DNA of 36,082 bases. Source: a virus. Both the position numbers and the translations under genes were made by a program. The notes under the pieces were generated by a model that ran no database searches, was not told the DNA's origin, and saw nothing but the letters and a program-made list of their open reading frames with translations. Shown here piece by piece: positions 14,727 to 22,255 of this stretch. Position 1 is the first letter of the stretch; each line of letters starts with the position of its first letter. The stretch spans positions 1 through 36,082 of IMG/VR virus record IMGVR_UViG_3300030105_002245; one strand, 5' to 3'.

Positions 14727-14898
14727 AAAAGTAGCCGCCGCAGAAATTCGTGCAGCCAAGAGTTTTCTTGAGCGCAGGGGAATTAAGTCTGATGAAGTCA
14801 GCCCCAAGAAATTTGCCAAAGCTGCAAAGGAACTTGATAAGGGATTTCAAGAAACGCTACAAGTCCTTGCTCGTGAGCTTTCTGGAGGCCAAGTTTAA
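14707..14898 (+). CDS. Small basic helical protein (63 residues)
   Basis: The ATG at 14707 follows TTGGAGGCAATCA. The protein (MAKASIKKVAAAEIRAAKSF, then ERRGIKSDEVSPKKFAKAAK) is a basic-acidic amphipathic helix set. It overlaps the previous gene by 20 bp, and its stop overlaps the next start (TAATG). No family is recognised. Confidence 0.7.
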   Translation: MAKASIKKVAAAEIRAAKSFLERRGIKSDEVSPKKFAKAAKELDKGFQETLQVLARELSGGQV

Positions 14899-17354
14899 TG
14901 GACTTTAATAAATTTTCAAACAACCTAAAGCAAAAGGTTCTTGAAATCCCTGAGGAGCTTCAAAAATTTGGTGCACTTCCTGTAGAAAATAATGCTCCGC
15001 CTGAATTAAATCTTAGCGGTGCACTGGAGATGCTGCCAGTACAGCAACGCAGAAACAATACGGGCTTTCCATCTGCGTACCCTGTGCCTGAGAGCACACC
15101 ATTTGCAGACTTTGGCAGGGGTATACTGGATGCGTTTAGCTACACGCCTGATCCGAATAAAACCTTTATGGAACGCTCATTTGTTCCATTAGCTGCTGAT
15201 ATGGAATCGATGATTTCTGGTTTTGATGCCAAGGGCAATAAAGTGCCTGACTCTCTGCGGATGATGTCATTGATGATGCCGGGTGGTACAGGTCTGGGTG
15301 GCAAGGCAGGGCTTGGTATTCTAGGCGCAGCTACAGGTGCAGCCCCTAAGGTTGGCAGTGCATATGCGTCACGTTTGATACCCACGTTGGAAAATATGCC
15401 ACAGGATAAGATGAGCGCAGAGCAGTTTAGTGGCTGGTTGAGCAAACAGCCTGTTGGTGCTGATGAGCTAGAGTATTCTGGAATCCTTGGCTTGCTAAAT
15501 GAAGGCGGCGATGTAACCAAGACAAGATTGCTCGATCAGGCAAGGGCTAATCCGCTTGATATACAGGATGTGGTTCTTGGTGCGCCCCCTTCATATACAT
15601 ATGATAAGAAGCGATTAGCAGCACTTGAAAACGAACATGCCAACCTTACGGAACACGCAATTGATACACCTAGTTTTGGCGAAGCTAAATATAACGAAAT
15701 GATTAAACTGATGAACATTCGTGACAAAAGCACAACACAGTCACTATATGCTTTAGCAGATGAAAAAATGAAGGCAGGACAGATAGCACAGAGACGAGGC
15801 AATAATGAACTTGCTGAGAGTTTTTTTGAAGAATACAACTTCCTTAACACAAGAGCAGAAAAGTTAGATTTAGAGGATTTGGGTGCGCTGCCTGTTCCCA
15901 CAAAGTTCTCTGATTACCAGCTCCCCGGCGGTGAAGACTACCGGGAAATGCTGCTGACGTTGCCTAAAGGCAGGCCGAAGGACGCTGCAGCGTATGATAA
16001 GCAGTTGATGGGATTTGTAGACAGGGCAGTAGCTAAATTTAAGGAAGATACTGTCGCTGGTGGGATGCTTGAAGCCGATGCGGCAGAATTAGCGCAGCGT
16101 GTTTTTGAGCCAGATAACAGAAGGGAATATTTCAGCAAGGCAGCTAAATATCTTGGTGAAGAAGATGAGATGCGAGCAGTTAGTGAAGCCTATTTTGCAA
16201 AAGCGCAGCGTCCTTCAGATTTCAAATCGGGTCACTTTGACGAACCCAATGTCCTAGCCCATGCACGATACAACACACGCACCATTGATGGTGACAAGAC
16301 GCTGTTTATTGAGGAGATACAAAGCGACTGGCATCAGAAGGGGCGTGATGTGGGGTATAAATATGACGCTACTTATAAGGCGCAAAAAACTAGGATGGCT
16401 GAATTAGAGAAAAAAGGCCCAAGTACTACGGATGCGGAACGCGCAGAATATTCAGACCTTGAAGATCTGACAACAGAATACGACCAGATGGGCAAAGTCC
16501 CAGACGCACCATACAAACGCACAGATAAATGGGCTGGGCTGACATTACAGCGCATGGTCAAGGAAGCTGTTGACAGTGGGCATGACCGCATAGCGTGGAC
16601 ATCGGGAAAGGTACAGGCAGAGCGATATGATTTGAGTCAGCAACTAGACAGTATTGATGTCTACGATGAAGGCGGCAAGCGGTTGGTAGACATTAATGAC
16701 ACTAACAATATTCACGTAATGGAAAGCCCAATAGATATTGAGACAGGATTAATCGAAAGCGGTAATTTTCAGGGCAAGTTTCTTGAAGATGTTGTTGGAA
16801 AAGAAATGTCTGAAAAAATTCTTGGATCAGTAGGAGATGTTTCATTTGCAGGTACAGACCTACAAATTGGTGGTGACGGCATGAAGGAATTTTACGACAA
16901 GATGCTAGTCAAATCCGCTAACAAGTTCGGCAAGAAATATGGTGCAAAAGCTGAAATTACAAATATGTCAAACGTCAACAATGAAGATTTACTTGTTGCC
17001 CAAAATGACCCTAGTACATACAGCCAGTACGAAAACTGGATTGAAGAAAAAGGTCTTGATTTTGATAACGAAGACATAGCGTACAGCGAAAAGTTATGGA
17101 CAGAGTTTCTTGATGATATTGCAGAAGACTCTGGATTTAAAGGTGCTGGGCAAGTCTGGTCAATGAAGATCACCCCTGAGATGAAGGCTGGCATCAGCAA
17201 AGGTGTAATGCTTGGTCAGACGGGTGCAGAAGGCAAAGTTGCTGCTGGATTATTATCGCAAGATGACGATGAACAGATGCCCAGTGATTTGCCTATGCGT
17301 GACCTGCTTGGTGGCACACTTTACACTGCGACAACACCAGACGGATTTATTTAA
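14898..17354 (+). CDS. Large polyvalent-protein-associated (LPD-type) domain protein
   Basis: This 818-residue protein is the largest of the module. The N-terminus has FGALP (24-28), GALEMLP (41-47) and a Gly/Ala/Met-rich stretch (about 120-150) that could be membrane-seeking. LGALP recurs at 328-332. The C-terminal half carries GHFDEPNVLAHARYNTRT (445-462), LFIEEIQSDWHQKGRDVGYK (469-488), DRIAWTSGKVQAERYDL and a final VWSMKITPEM. This is the known pattern of a polyvalent-protein-associated domain described by Iyer and colleagues. Such proteins are thought to enter the cell with phage DNA and counter host defence. No activity is proven here. Confidence 0.82.
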   Translation: MDFNKFSNNLKQKVLEIPEELQKFGALPVENNAPPELNLSGALEMLPVQQRRNNTGFPSAYPVPESTPFADFGRGILDAFSYTPDPNKTFMERSFVPLAADMESMISGFDAKGNKVPDSLRMMSLMMPGGTGLGGKAGLGILGAATGAAPKVGSAYASRLIPTLENMPQDKMSAEQFSGWLSKQPVGADELEYSGILGLLNEGGDVTKTRLLDQARANPLDIQDVVLGAPPSYTYDKKRLAALENEHANLTEHAIDTPSFGEAKYNEMIKLMNIRDKSTTQSLYALADEKMKAGQIAQRRGNNELAESFFEEYNFLNTRAEKLDLEDLGALPVPTKFSDYQLPGGEDYREMLLTLPKGRPKDAAAYDKQLMGFVDRAVAKFKEDTVAGGMLEADAAELAQRVFEPDNRREYFSKAAKYLGEEDEMRAVSEAYFAKAQRPSDFKSGHFDEPNVLAHARYNTRTIDGDKTLFIEEIQSDWHQKGRDVGYKYDATYKAQKTRMAELEKKGPSTTDAERAEYSDLEDLTTEYDQMGKVPDAPYKRTDKWAGLTLQRMVKEAVDSGHDRIAWTSGKVQAERYDLSQQLDSIDVYDEGGKRLVDINDTNNIHVMESPIDIETGLIESGNFQGKFLEDVVGKEMSEKILGSVGDVSFAGTDLQIGGDGMKEFYDKMLVKSANKFGKKYGAKAEITNMSNVNNEDLLVAQNDPSTYSQYENWIEEKGLDFDNEDIAYSEKLWTEFLDDIAEDSGFKGAGQVWSMKITPEMKAGISKGVMLGQTGAEGKVAAGLLSQDDDEQMPSDLPMRDLLGGTLYTATTPDGFI

Positions 17355-18343
17355 TGGCTGAAGAAATTGACTTATATCCCCAGCTGGGCGCACTTCCTGC
17401 ATTTACTGAAGATGGGCGAATTAATATTCCAACTCAGGCAGCGGCTGATGTTATTGCGAAGCAAGGATCAATGTTTTCAGCTGACCCAACATTGCAACAA
17501 AGAAACAATGCATCTGTAGCTAATTTTTTAACAGACACGCTAGGAATGGATAGCCGTAAAGCTGCTCAATTTAGTGATAAAGTTATTGGTGGCCCTCGTT
17601 CAGCGTTGCCTTTTGGAATGGGACTTGCAGACATAACTCCTATGGGCATAGCTTATGCTCTTGACGAAGCCGCTAGTGGGTATGCCAAGGCTGAAGAGCC
17701 TTTGGACTATGTGATGCCCACTGTCATGGGTGCTTTGGGAGCTGCCGAAACATTATTCTTGGGTAAATTATTAGCTACCCCACTCAAAGGATTTTTAAAA
17801 TCTCTGAGTGGAAAACTTCCTAGCCAACCTGTCGATGTTCCCAACTTGCCTATTCGCCCATCGCAGGAGAATATGAGAAATTTGCTTGACGCAAACACTT
17901 ATGGCGGCAGAATTTTGGGTGATGAAATTGTTGACATTAACACATTGTCAGGAGGCTCTTCTGTTAGCAAACGAGGGCAAGACAATGTTGTTGACATAGC
18001 TAATCAAATGAGAGGTCCGAAGGGCTATATTGAACGAATTGTAGTTGATCAAGATGGTAGCGTAATTGAGGGCGCACACAGGCTTGGCGCATTGCGGAGC
18101 CTTGGAATTAACAATGTGCCAATAACACGAATTATTGATCCAACTTCAAATATTAATTTGCCTAAAATGGGTGATGCTATAAAAAGTGTTGGCCCTATTA
18201 ATTCTGATAATGTAAATCAAATTATATCGCAAGTTGGTGACTTGCTAAGCGAGGTTGGTGGAGACGTTGGTCGAATTCGATCTGAATATGAATTTCCAAA
18301 GGGATTTGAAAAGCACTTCAATGCAGCACTTAATTCAATCTAA
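17354..18343 (+). CDS. ParB-like nuclease-domain protein of the polyvalent module
   Basis: The 329-residue product has LGALP at 11-15, a region shared with the previous protein (LQQRNNASVANFL versus VQQRRNNTGFP), and a conserved-looking segment (PRSALPFGMGLADITPMGIA) at about residue 76. From residue 225 a ParB/sulfiredoxin-type fold is visible: YIERIVVDQDGSVIEGAHRL, with EGAHRLGALRSLG as the core motif. ParB-like domains include DNases and CTPases. In polyvalent proteins they probably act on DNA. The gene starts by a TAATG overlap. Confidence 0.8.
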   Translation: MAEEIDLYPQLGALPAFTEDGRINIPTQAAADVIAKQGSMFSADPTLQQRNNASVANFLTDTLGMDSRKAAQFSDKVIGGPRSALPFGMGLADITPMGIAYALDEAASGYAKAEEPLDYVMPTVMGALGAAETLFLGKLLATPLKGFLKSLSGKLPSQPVDVPNLPIRPSQENMRNLLDANTYGGRILGDEIVDINTLSGGSSVSKRGQDNVVDIANQMRGPKGYIERIVVDQDGSVIEGAHRLGALRSLGINNVPITRIIDPTSNINLPKMGDAIKSVGPINSDNVNQIISQVGDLLSEVGGDVGRIRSEYEFPKGFEKHFNAALNSI

Positions 18344-18437
18344 AGCAAGCAGCTCAAATCTGTTAGCATTTTCTGCACCTATAGCAATTGGTGTTGGCGC
18401 ACTTTCCCAGTTACCGGAAGAGACTGGTGTTAAATAG
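18321..18437 (+). CDS. Tiny hydrophobic protein overlapping the ParB-like gene, or its frameshifted tail
   Basis: The 38-residue ORF (MQHLIQSKASSSNLLAFSAP, then IAIGVGALSQLPEETGVK) starts 23 bp inside the previous gene in the +1 frame. It has one hydrophobic segment and a GALSQLP motif. The pattern resembles the hydrophobic end of the 14100-14726 protein, so it might be the true C-terminus reached by a frameshift or an ancestral frame break. An AAAGGG lies upstream of the ATG, but the spacing is long. Confidence 0.4.
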   Translation: MQHLIQSKASSSNLLAFSAPIAIGVGALSQLPEETGVK

Positions 18438-18477
18438 ATCTTCCTTCCCATCTCTGATCTCTAAAGGAGGCAAAAAG

Positions 18478-18570
18478 ATGAAGATGTACGGCAAAAAGAA
18501 AAAGCCTATGCTTAAAAAGAAAAAGCCTATGCTTAAAAAGAAGAAGATTGTAACAAAAGGTAGTTACTAA
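18478..18570 (+). CDS. Tiny Lys-rich repeat protein (30 residues)
   Basis: A perfect AAAGGAGG ribosome site ends 7 bases before the ATG at 18478. The product is MKMYGKKKKPMLKKKKPMLK, then KKKIVTKGSY, with a tandem KKKKPML repeat. Its stop overlaps the next ATG. The composition suggests nucleic-acid binding. The strong ribosome site argues for high translation. Confidence 0.7.
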   Translation: MKMYGKKKKPMLKKKKPMLKKKKIVTKGSY

Positions 18571-18710
18571 TGGACGACAAAACAGAAAATGTTGTTGAGG
18601 TTAATGTTACTGGAGTCAGCGGAAAAATAGGAGTAAGCGATGACAGTGCCCGACCTTCTGAAGACGATAAAGGAGACTCTTCGAAATCAGAAAACGACAA
18701 TAGCGAATGA
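18570..18710 (+). CDS. Tiny acidic protein overlapping the next gene (46 residues)
   Basis: The ORF (MDDKTENVVEVNVTGVSGKI, then a Ser/Asp/Glu-rich tail) starts by a TAATG overlap with the Lys-rich gene. Its second half overlaps the 18640-18837 gene by 71 bp in a different frame. The tail looks disordered. The overlap lowers confidence, but coupled translation is plausible. Confidence 0.5.
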   Translation: MDDKTENVVEVNVTGVSGKIGVSDDSARPSEDDKGDSSKSENDNSE

Positions 18711-18837
18711 TATGGTTGAGGGTCGCATGAGCGATCTTCTAGCCTATCATAGAAACGTCGGTGTGGCAGAGGGCTTAGAGCAAGCCTGTGAGATCATCGA
18801 CGATATGTTGAAAAAACTTAATGAAGGAGACGAATAA
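18640..18837 (+). CDS. Small helical conserved phage protein (65 residues)
   Basis: The ATG at 18640 follows TAGGAGTAAGCG. The product (MTVPDLLKTIKETLRNQKTT, then YHRNVGVAEGLEQACEIIDD) is helical. I recall the type from small phage proteins near capsid genes. It ends just before the co-chaperonin gene, whose ribosome site (AAGGAGACGAA) lies inside its 3' end. Confidence 0.75.
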   Translation: MTVPDLLKTIKETLRNQKTTIANDMVEGRMSDLLAYHRNVGVAEGLEQACEIIDDMLKKLNEGDE

Positions 18838-18839
18838 TC

Positions 18840-19244
18840 ATGACTCGTCAACATGTTGATAAAATAATTGTTGATGATGAGAGCGAATCTAAAATTGGTT
18901 CTCATCAACTTCCCACCCCCATTGGCTGGAAAGTTTTAGTCCAGCCAGCTCAGGTAAAGAAAAAAACAAAAGGTGGCGTTCTGCTTCCTTCTCAGTCTCA
19001 AGATGCTGAGGAATATCTGACAGCTAACGGCACTCTGCTTTCTTTAGGGCAGCTTGCTTATCGTGATAGAGACACAGGCCAATCATGGAAAGGCCAATGG
19101 CCCAAAGCTGGTGACCATATAACTTATGGAAAATATGCTGGGCAAAAAGTTGTCATAAACGAAGTTAAACTTCTGCTGCTTAATGATGATGAGATTACAT
19201 CAATCATTCCTAAGGGCGTTAGTTTAAGCTCATACGTTAGTTAA
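18840..19244 (+). CDS. groES-like: GroES-like co-chaperonin (Cpn10)
   Basis: The 134-residue protein has the Cpn10 layout: an N-terminal strand GWKVLVQPAQ (29-38), a mobile loop VKKKTKGGVLLPS (39-51) with the GGVLLP contact site for GroEL, and a core ending in WPKAGDHITYGKYAGQKVVI (87-106) and LLLLNDDEI (111-119). It has an acidic extension of about 24 residues at the N-terminus and an insertion before WPKAG, so it is longer than bacterial GroES (about 97). Located directly before scaffold and major capsid genes, it probably pairs with host GroEL to fold capsid protein, as phage T4 Gp31 does. Confidence 0.88.
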   Translation: MTRQHVDKIIVDDESESKIGSHQLPTPIGWKVLVQPAQVKKKTKGGVLLPSQSQDAEEYLTANGTLLSLGQLAYRDRDTGQSWKGQWPKAGDHITYGKYAGQKVVINEVKLLLLNDDEITSIIPKGVSLSSYVS

Positions 19245-19254
19245 GGGGAATATT

Positions 19255-20169
19255 ATGGAAGAAGAAGAAAGCAACGAGGCTCTTGAGCAAGTTCAAAAAG
19301 AGATTGATGAAACAATTAAACAGGCTGGCAAAGAAGATTTTGAGATTGAAATTGTTGAAGATGCTCTTGAGCCAGAGCAAAAGGCTGAGGCTGAACAAGA
19401 GCCTGAGACAGAGCCTGAATATGGAGAGAAGGTCCAGCGAAGGATTAAAAAACTTGTAGATCAACGCCGAGAGGCAGAGCTGCAAGCTCGTGGATTTCAA
19501 GAGCAAACGGCACAACTTCAGTCTCGTCTTGAGCGTCTTGAAAAGGGAACTGAAAATTCTGCTCGCCATCAGGCAGAAAGTGATTTCCAGTCTCGTTATC
19601 AGGAAACACGATCTGCTCTTGCAAAGGCCGTTGAAGAAGGTGACACTGAAAACCAGCTTCAATTTACAGAGCAGTTGGCAGACATGCGTGCCGCTATTCG
19701 TATTGCTGAACTTCAAAAATCCCAAGCCGCCCAACAAGCGTCTTCGCCAACAGTTGGCAGGGCACAACAGGCGGCACAAGCTCCAGCTCCAAAAAAAGCA
19801 ATGGACTGGTGGCAGAAAAATCGTTGGTTTAATTCCTCTGGATTTGAACGAGAAACAGCTGCAGCTCGTGCAATTGATGTCCAATTAGACATTGAAGGAT
19901 TTGATAAAGATTCAGAAAATTACTACGAGGCTTTGAATAAGCGTTTACGAAATGTTTTTCCTGAGCTAAACTCGGATCGTGAACCTACTAAGGCAAGACC
20001 AAAAAGCAGATCTCCAGTAGCACCAACTGCAGGTGGGTCGTCTTATAAGGGGAACCGGGTTCGGCTCTCTAAAGATCAATTGAGAATGGCCAGAGAGCTT
20101 GGTATTACTGATGAAGCTGGTCTTAAAATTTATGAGGCCGAAGTTCGTCGGCAAAAAATATCAAACTGA
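19255..20169 (+). CDS. Probable capsid scaffold protein
   Basis: The 304-residue protein is acidic and highly charged at the N-terminus, then has a long coiled coil (about 60-125: VQRRIKKLVDQRREAELQAR and later RSALAKAVEEGDTENQLQFT). A Gln/Ala-rich linker and a basic C-terminus (RVRLSKDQLRMARELGI) follow. A basic helical C-terminus is where P22-type scaffolds contact the coat protein. The location between co-chaperonin and capsid genes and the ribosome site AAGGGGAATATT support the call. Confidence 0.82.
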   Translation: MEEEESNEALEQVQKEIDETIKQAGKEDFEIEIVEDALEPEQKAEAEQEPETEPEYGEKVQRRIKKLVDQRREAELQARGFQEQTAQLQSRLERLEKGTENSARHQAESDFQSRYQETRSALAKAVEEGDTENQLQFTEQLADMRAAIRIAELQKSQAAQQASSPTVGRAQQAAQAPAPKKAMDWWQKNRWFNSSGFERETAAARAIDVQLDIEGFDKDSENYYEALNKRLRNVFPELNSDREPTKARPKSRSPVAPTAGGSSYKGNRVRLSKDQLRMARELGITDEAGLKIYEAEVRRQKISN

Positions 20170-20190
20170 TGCCATACAGGAGATAAAATT

Positions 20191-20673
20191 ATGTCTAAAA
20201 ATCGTAATGTTAGAGCAACCGAATCTAGATCTGAAGTCCGTGTTGAAGAGGCTCGTGCTGAAGCTACATGGAAACCACCCTCGCTGTTGGATGCACCGGA
20301 ATCTCGTCCCGGTATGGTTCAGCGGTGGATAGCTACCTCGATTCAGGGTAGGGAGACGCCAGATAATGTGTACAAACGTATGCGTGCTGGTTGGAATCCT
20401 CGCCCCGCAGACTCGGTGAAAGATAAGAGATACCCAACTATCAATCACGGGCAGTGGGCAGGTTCAATTGGAGTTGAAGGCATGATCCTTTGTGAGATGC
20501 CTGAAGATTCATTTGCCTCCATGAAAGACTACTATCGTGGTCGGAGTGAAGAGCAGAACGAATCAATTCCGGGTGAGCTTGATGCAATAGGAAGAAGTGG
20601 AGGGCTACCAATCCAACAGGAGCGGAGTTCTACCACAAGCCGTGGTCGGGATGTCTCGGCTATGGATGATTAA
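20191..20673 (+). CDS. Conserved phage structural-region protein, unknown function
   Basis: This 160-residue protein starts behind CAGGAGATAAAATT. A basic, polar N-terminus is followed by the conserved-looking block RPGMVQRWIATSIQGRETPD and VYKRMRAGWNPR. The C-terminus is Ser/Arg-rich and probably disordered. I recall this block from marine phages, always near the capsid gene, but I do not know its function. It may be a head-assembly or minor virion protein. Confidence 0.8.
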   Translation: MSKNRNVRATESRSEVRVEEARAEATWKPPSLLDAPESRPGMVQRWIATSIQGRETPDNVYKRMRAGWNPRPADSVKDKRYPTINHGQWAGSIGVEGMILCEMPEDSFASMKDYYRGRSEEQNESIPGELDAIGRSGGLPIQQERSSTTSRGRDVSAMDD

Positions 20674-20696
20674 CCAACTCTATGGAGTGAATAAAA

Positions 20697-21251
20697 ATGG
20701 CAAATACTGATGCTGCCTTCGGGTTCGTCCCGGTTCGCCACATGAGTGGTAATGCACCCCGTGCTAACCAATACACCATTACTTCGGAGCTTGCAGAAAA
20801 CATCTTTACAGGTGACCTCTGCATTCTTACCTCCGGTGGTGTTGTTACTCCTCACACAGCTACTGAGGTGAACAACATTGGTGTATTTGCGGGTGTATCT
20901 TATACCGCGAGTGATGGCTCTTACATTTACAGTGAATACTGGCCTACAGGTACAGCTGCTACGAATATCGTGGCTTATATCTACGATGACCCGTACACTG
21001 TATTTAAAGTCCAGTCCGCTGGCACCCCTGCTCAAACAAATGTCGGCAACTGTGCTGATGTTGTTGCAGGTGCTGGTTCAACAATAACAGGCCAATCTGG
21101 CTTTGAATTGAGTGGAACGATGGCCGCAGGAATTGCTTCCTGTAAAATCATTGCGCTTTACGAAACTCCAGACAATGCCTTCGGCGCAAATGCTGTCATG
21201 GAGGTGACCATTAATGAACACCTCTTAGGCACAAATGTCGCTGGCGTATAG
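20697..21251 (+). CDS. Probable capsid decoration or minor head protein
   Basis: The 184-residue beta-rich product begins MANTDAAFGFVPVRHMSGNA, a start I know from proteins directly upstream of or next to phage major capsid genes. It is Thr/Gly/Ala-rich and has no enzymatic motif. It fits a cement or head-stabilising protein. The gap to the major capsid gene is 12 bp, with a strong AGGAGG site. Confidence 0.72.
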   Translation: MANTDAAFGFVPVRHMSGNAPRANQYTITSELAENIFTGDLCILTSGGVVTPHTATEVNNIGVFAGVSYTASDGSYIYSEYWPTGTAATNIVAYIYDDPYTVFKVQSAGTPAQTNVGNCADVVAGAGSTITGQSGFELSGTMAAGIASCKIIALYETPDNAFGANAVMEVTINEHLLGTNVAGV

Positions 21252-21263
21252 GAGGAATGAACA

Positions 21264-22175
21264 ATGGCTATGAATAGAGCACAATTTGCAAAAATGCTCG
21301 AGCCGGGTCTTAACACCCTCTTTGGCCTCGAGTATGACAGCTACCCAGCAGAATACGTTCCGGTGTTTTCTGCCAACACCTCCCAGAAAGCGTATGAAGA
21401 AGACGTTTTGTTGGAAGGCTTTGGACTTGCTCCTGTGAAAGGAGAAGGTGCTTCGGTTTCTTATGATGCGGCATCCCAACAATGGACTGCTCGTTATCAG
21501 CATGAAACCATCGCTCTTGCTTTCTCGATTACAGAAGAAGCTGAAGAAGATGGACAGTATGGTTCCATCGCCTCTCGTTACACCAAAGCTCTCGCTCGTT
21601 CGATGTCTTCGACGAAAGAGATTAAAGCTTCAAATGTCCTTAATGATGCTTTTTCTGGCTCTGGTGTTCTTGGTGGTGACGGCAAAACCCTTTGTGCAAC
21701 TGATCACCCTTCTCGTTCGGGAAGTCAGTCAAATGCATTGGCGACTGCTGCTGATCTGTCTGAGACTTCTCTCGAGCAGATCCTTATCCAGATTGCTGAC
21801 ATGAAAGACGATCGCGGTCTCCGCATCGCCGCTCAGGGCACAATGCTGGTTATCCCAACTGCCTACACGTTTGTGGCAGAAAGGTTGCTTGAGTCTCAGC
21901 TCCGCACAGGAACTGCAGACAACGACATTAATGCGATTCGCCAAGGCGGCTATTTGCCAAAAGGCTATCATGTTATGCGTCGTCTAACCGATTCTGATTC
22001 ATTCTTCATTACTACGGATGTTCCAGATGGCCTCAAGCACTTCCAACGCTCTCCTCTTAAAAAGGGCATGGAAGGCGACTTTGAAACAGGCAATGTTCGC
22101 TACAAAGTTCGTGAGCGTTATTCTTTCGGTTTCACCGATTGGCGTGGCGTTTTCGGCACTGGTGGTGCTGCCTAA
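21264..22175 (+). CDS. Major capsid protein (HK97-fold, Mu gpT-like group)
   Basis: The 303-residue protein follows the scaffold and decoration genes behind AGGAGGAATGAACA. It contains an N-terminal arm, the block SYDAASQQWTARYQHETIAL (about 76-95), a conserved capsid core (LCATDHPSRSGSQSNALATA) and a C-terminal domain ending RYKVRERYSFGFTDWRGVFG. These match the major head protein group related to Mu gpT that I know from phages. A strong terminator follows, as expected for an abundant product. Confidence 0.9.
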   Translation: MAMNRAQFAKMLEPGLNTLFGLEYDSYPAEYVPVFSANTSQKAYEEDVLLEGFGLAPVKGEGASVSYDAASQQWTARYQHETIALAFSITEEAEEDGQYGSIASRYTKALARSMSSTKEIKASNVLNDAFSGSGVLGGDGKTLCATDHPSRSGSQSNALATAADLSETSLEQILIQIADMKDDRGLRIAAQGTMLVIPTAYTFVAERLLESQLRTGTADNDINAIRQGGYLPKGYHVMRRLTDSDSFFITTDVPDGLKHFQRSPLKKGMEGDFETGNVRYKVRERYSFGFTDWRGVFGTGGAA

Positions 22176-22182
22176 TAATTGT

Positions 22183-22214
22183 GGGGAGAGGGGTTTTCTC
22201 TCTCCCCATTTTAT
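22183..22214 (+). terminator. Intrinsic terminator after the major capsid gene
   Basis: GGGGAGAG (22183-22190) pairs with CTCTCCCC (22200-22207) around a 9-base loop and is followed by ATTTTAT. It starts 8 bases after the capsid stop. The T-run is short, so partial read-through into the following tail genes is likely. Confidence 0.8.
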
Positions 22215-22255
22215 CCTGACAGCTTCGGCTGACTTAACCCAGACAGGAGATTGAA

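Noticed and set aside
15140-15520. Minus-strand Pro/Ser/Leu-rich frames inside 14898-17354
   Set aside because: They are shadows of the large LPD-type gene and have no ribosome sites or motifs.
19237-19884. Minus-strand 215-residue frame
   Set aside because: A shadow of the coiled-coil scaffold gene; the composition (Leu/Phe/Cys/Ser) is the usual antisense of Glu/Gln/Lys-rich sequence.
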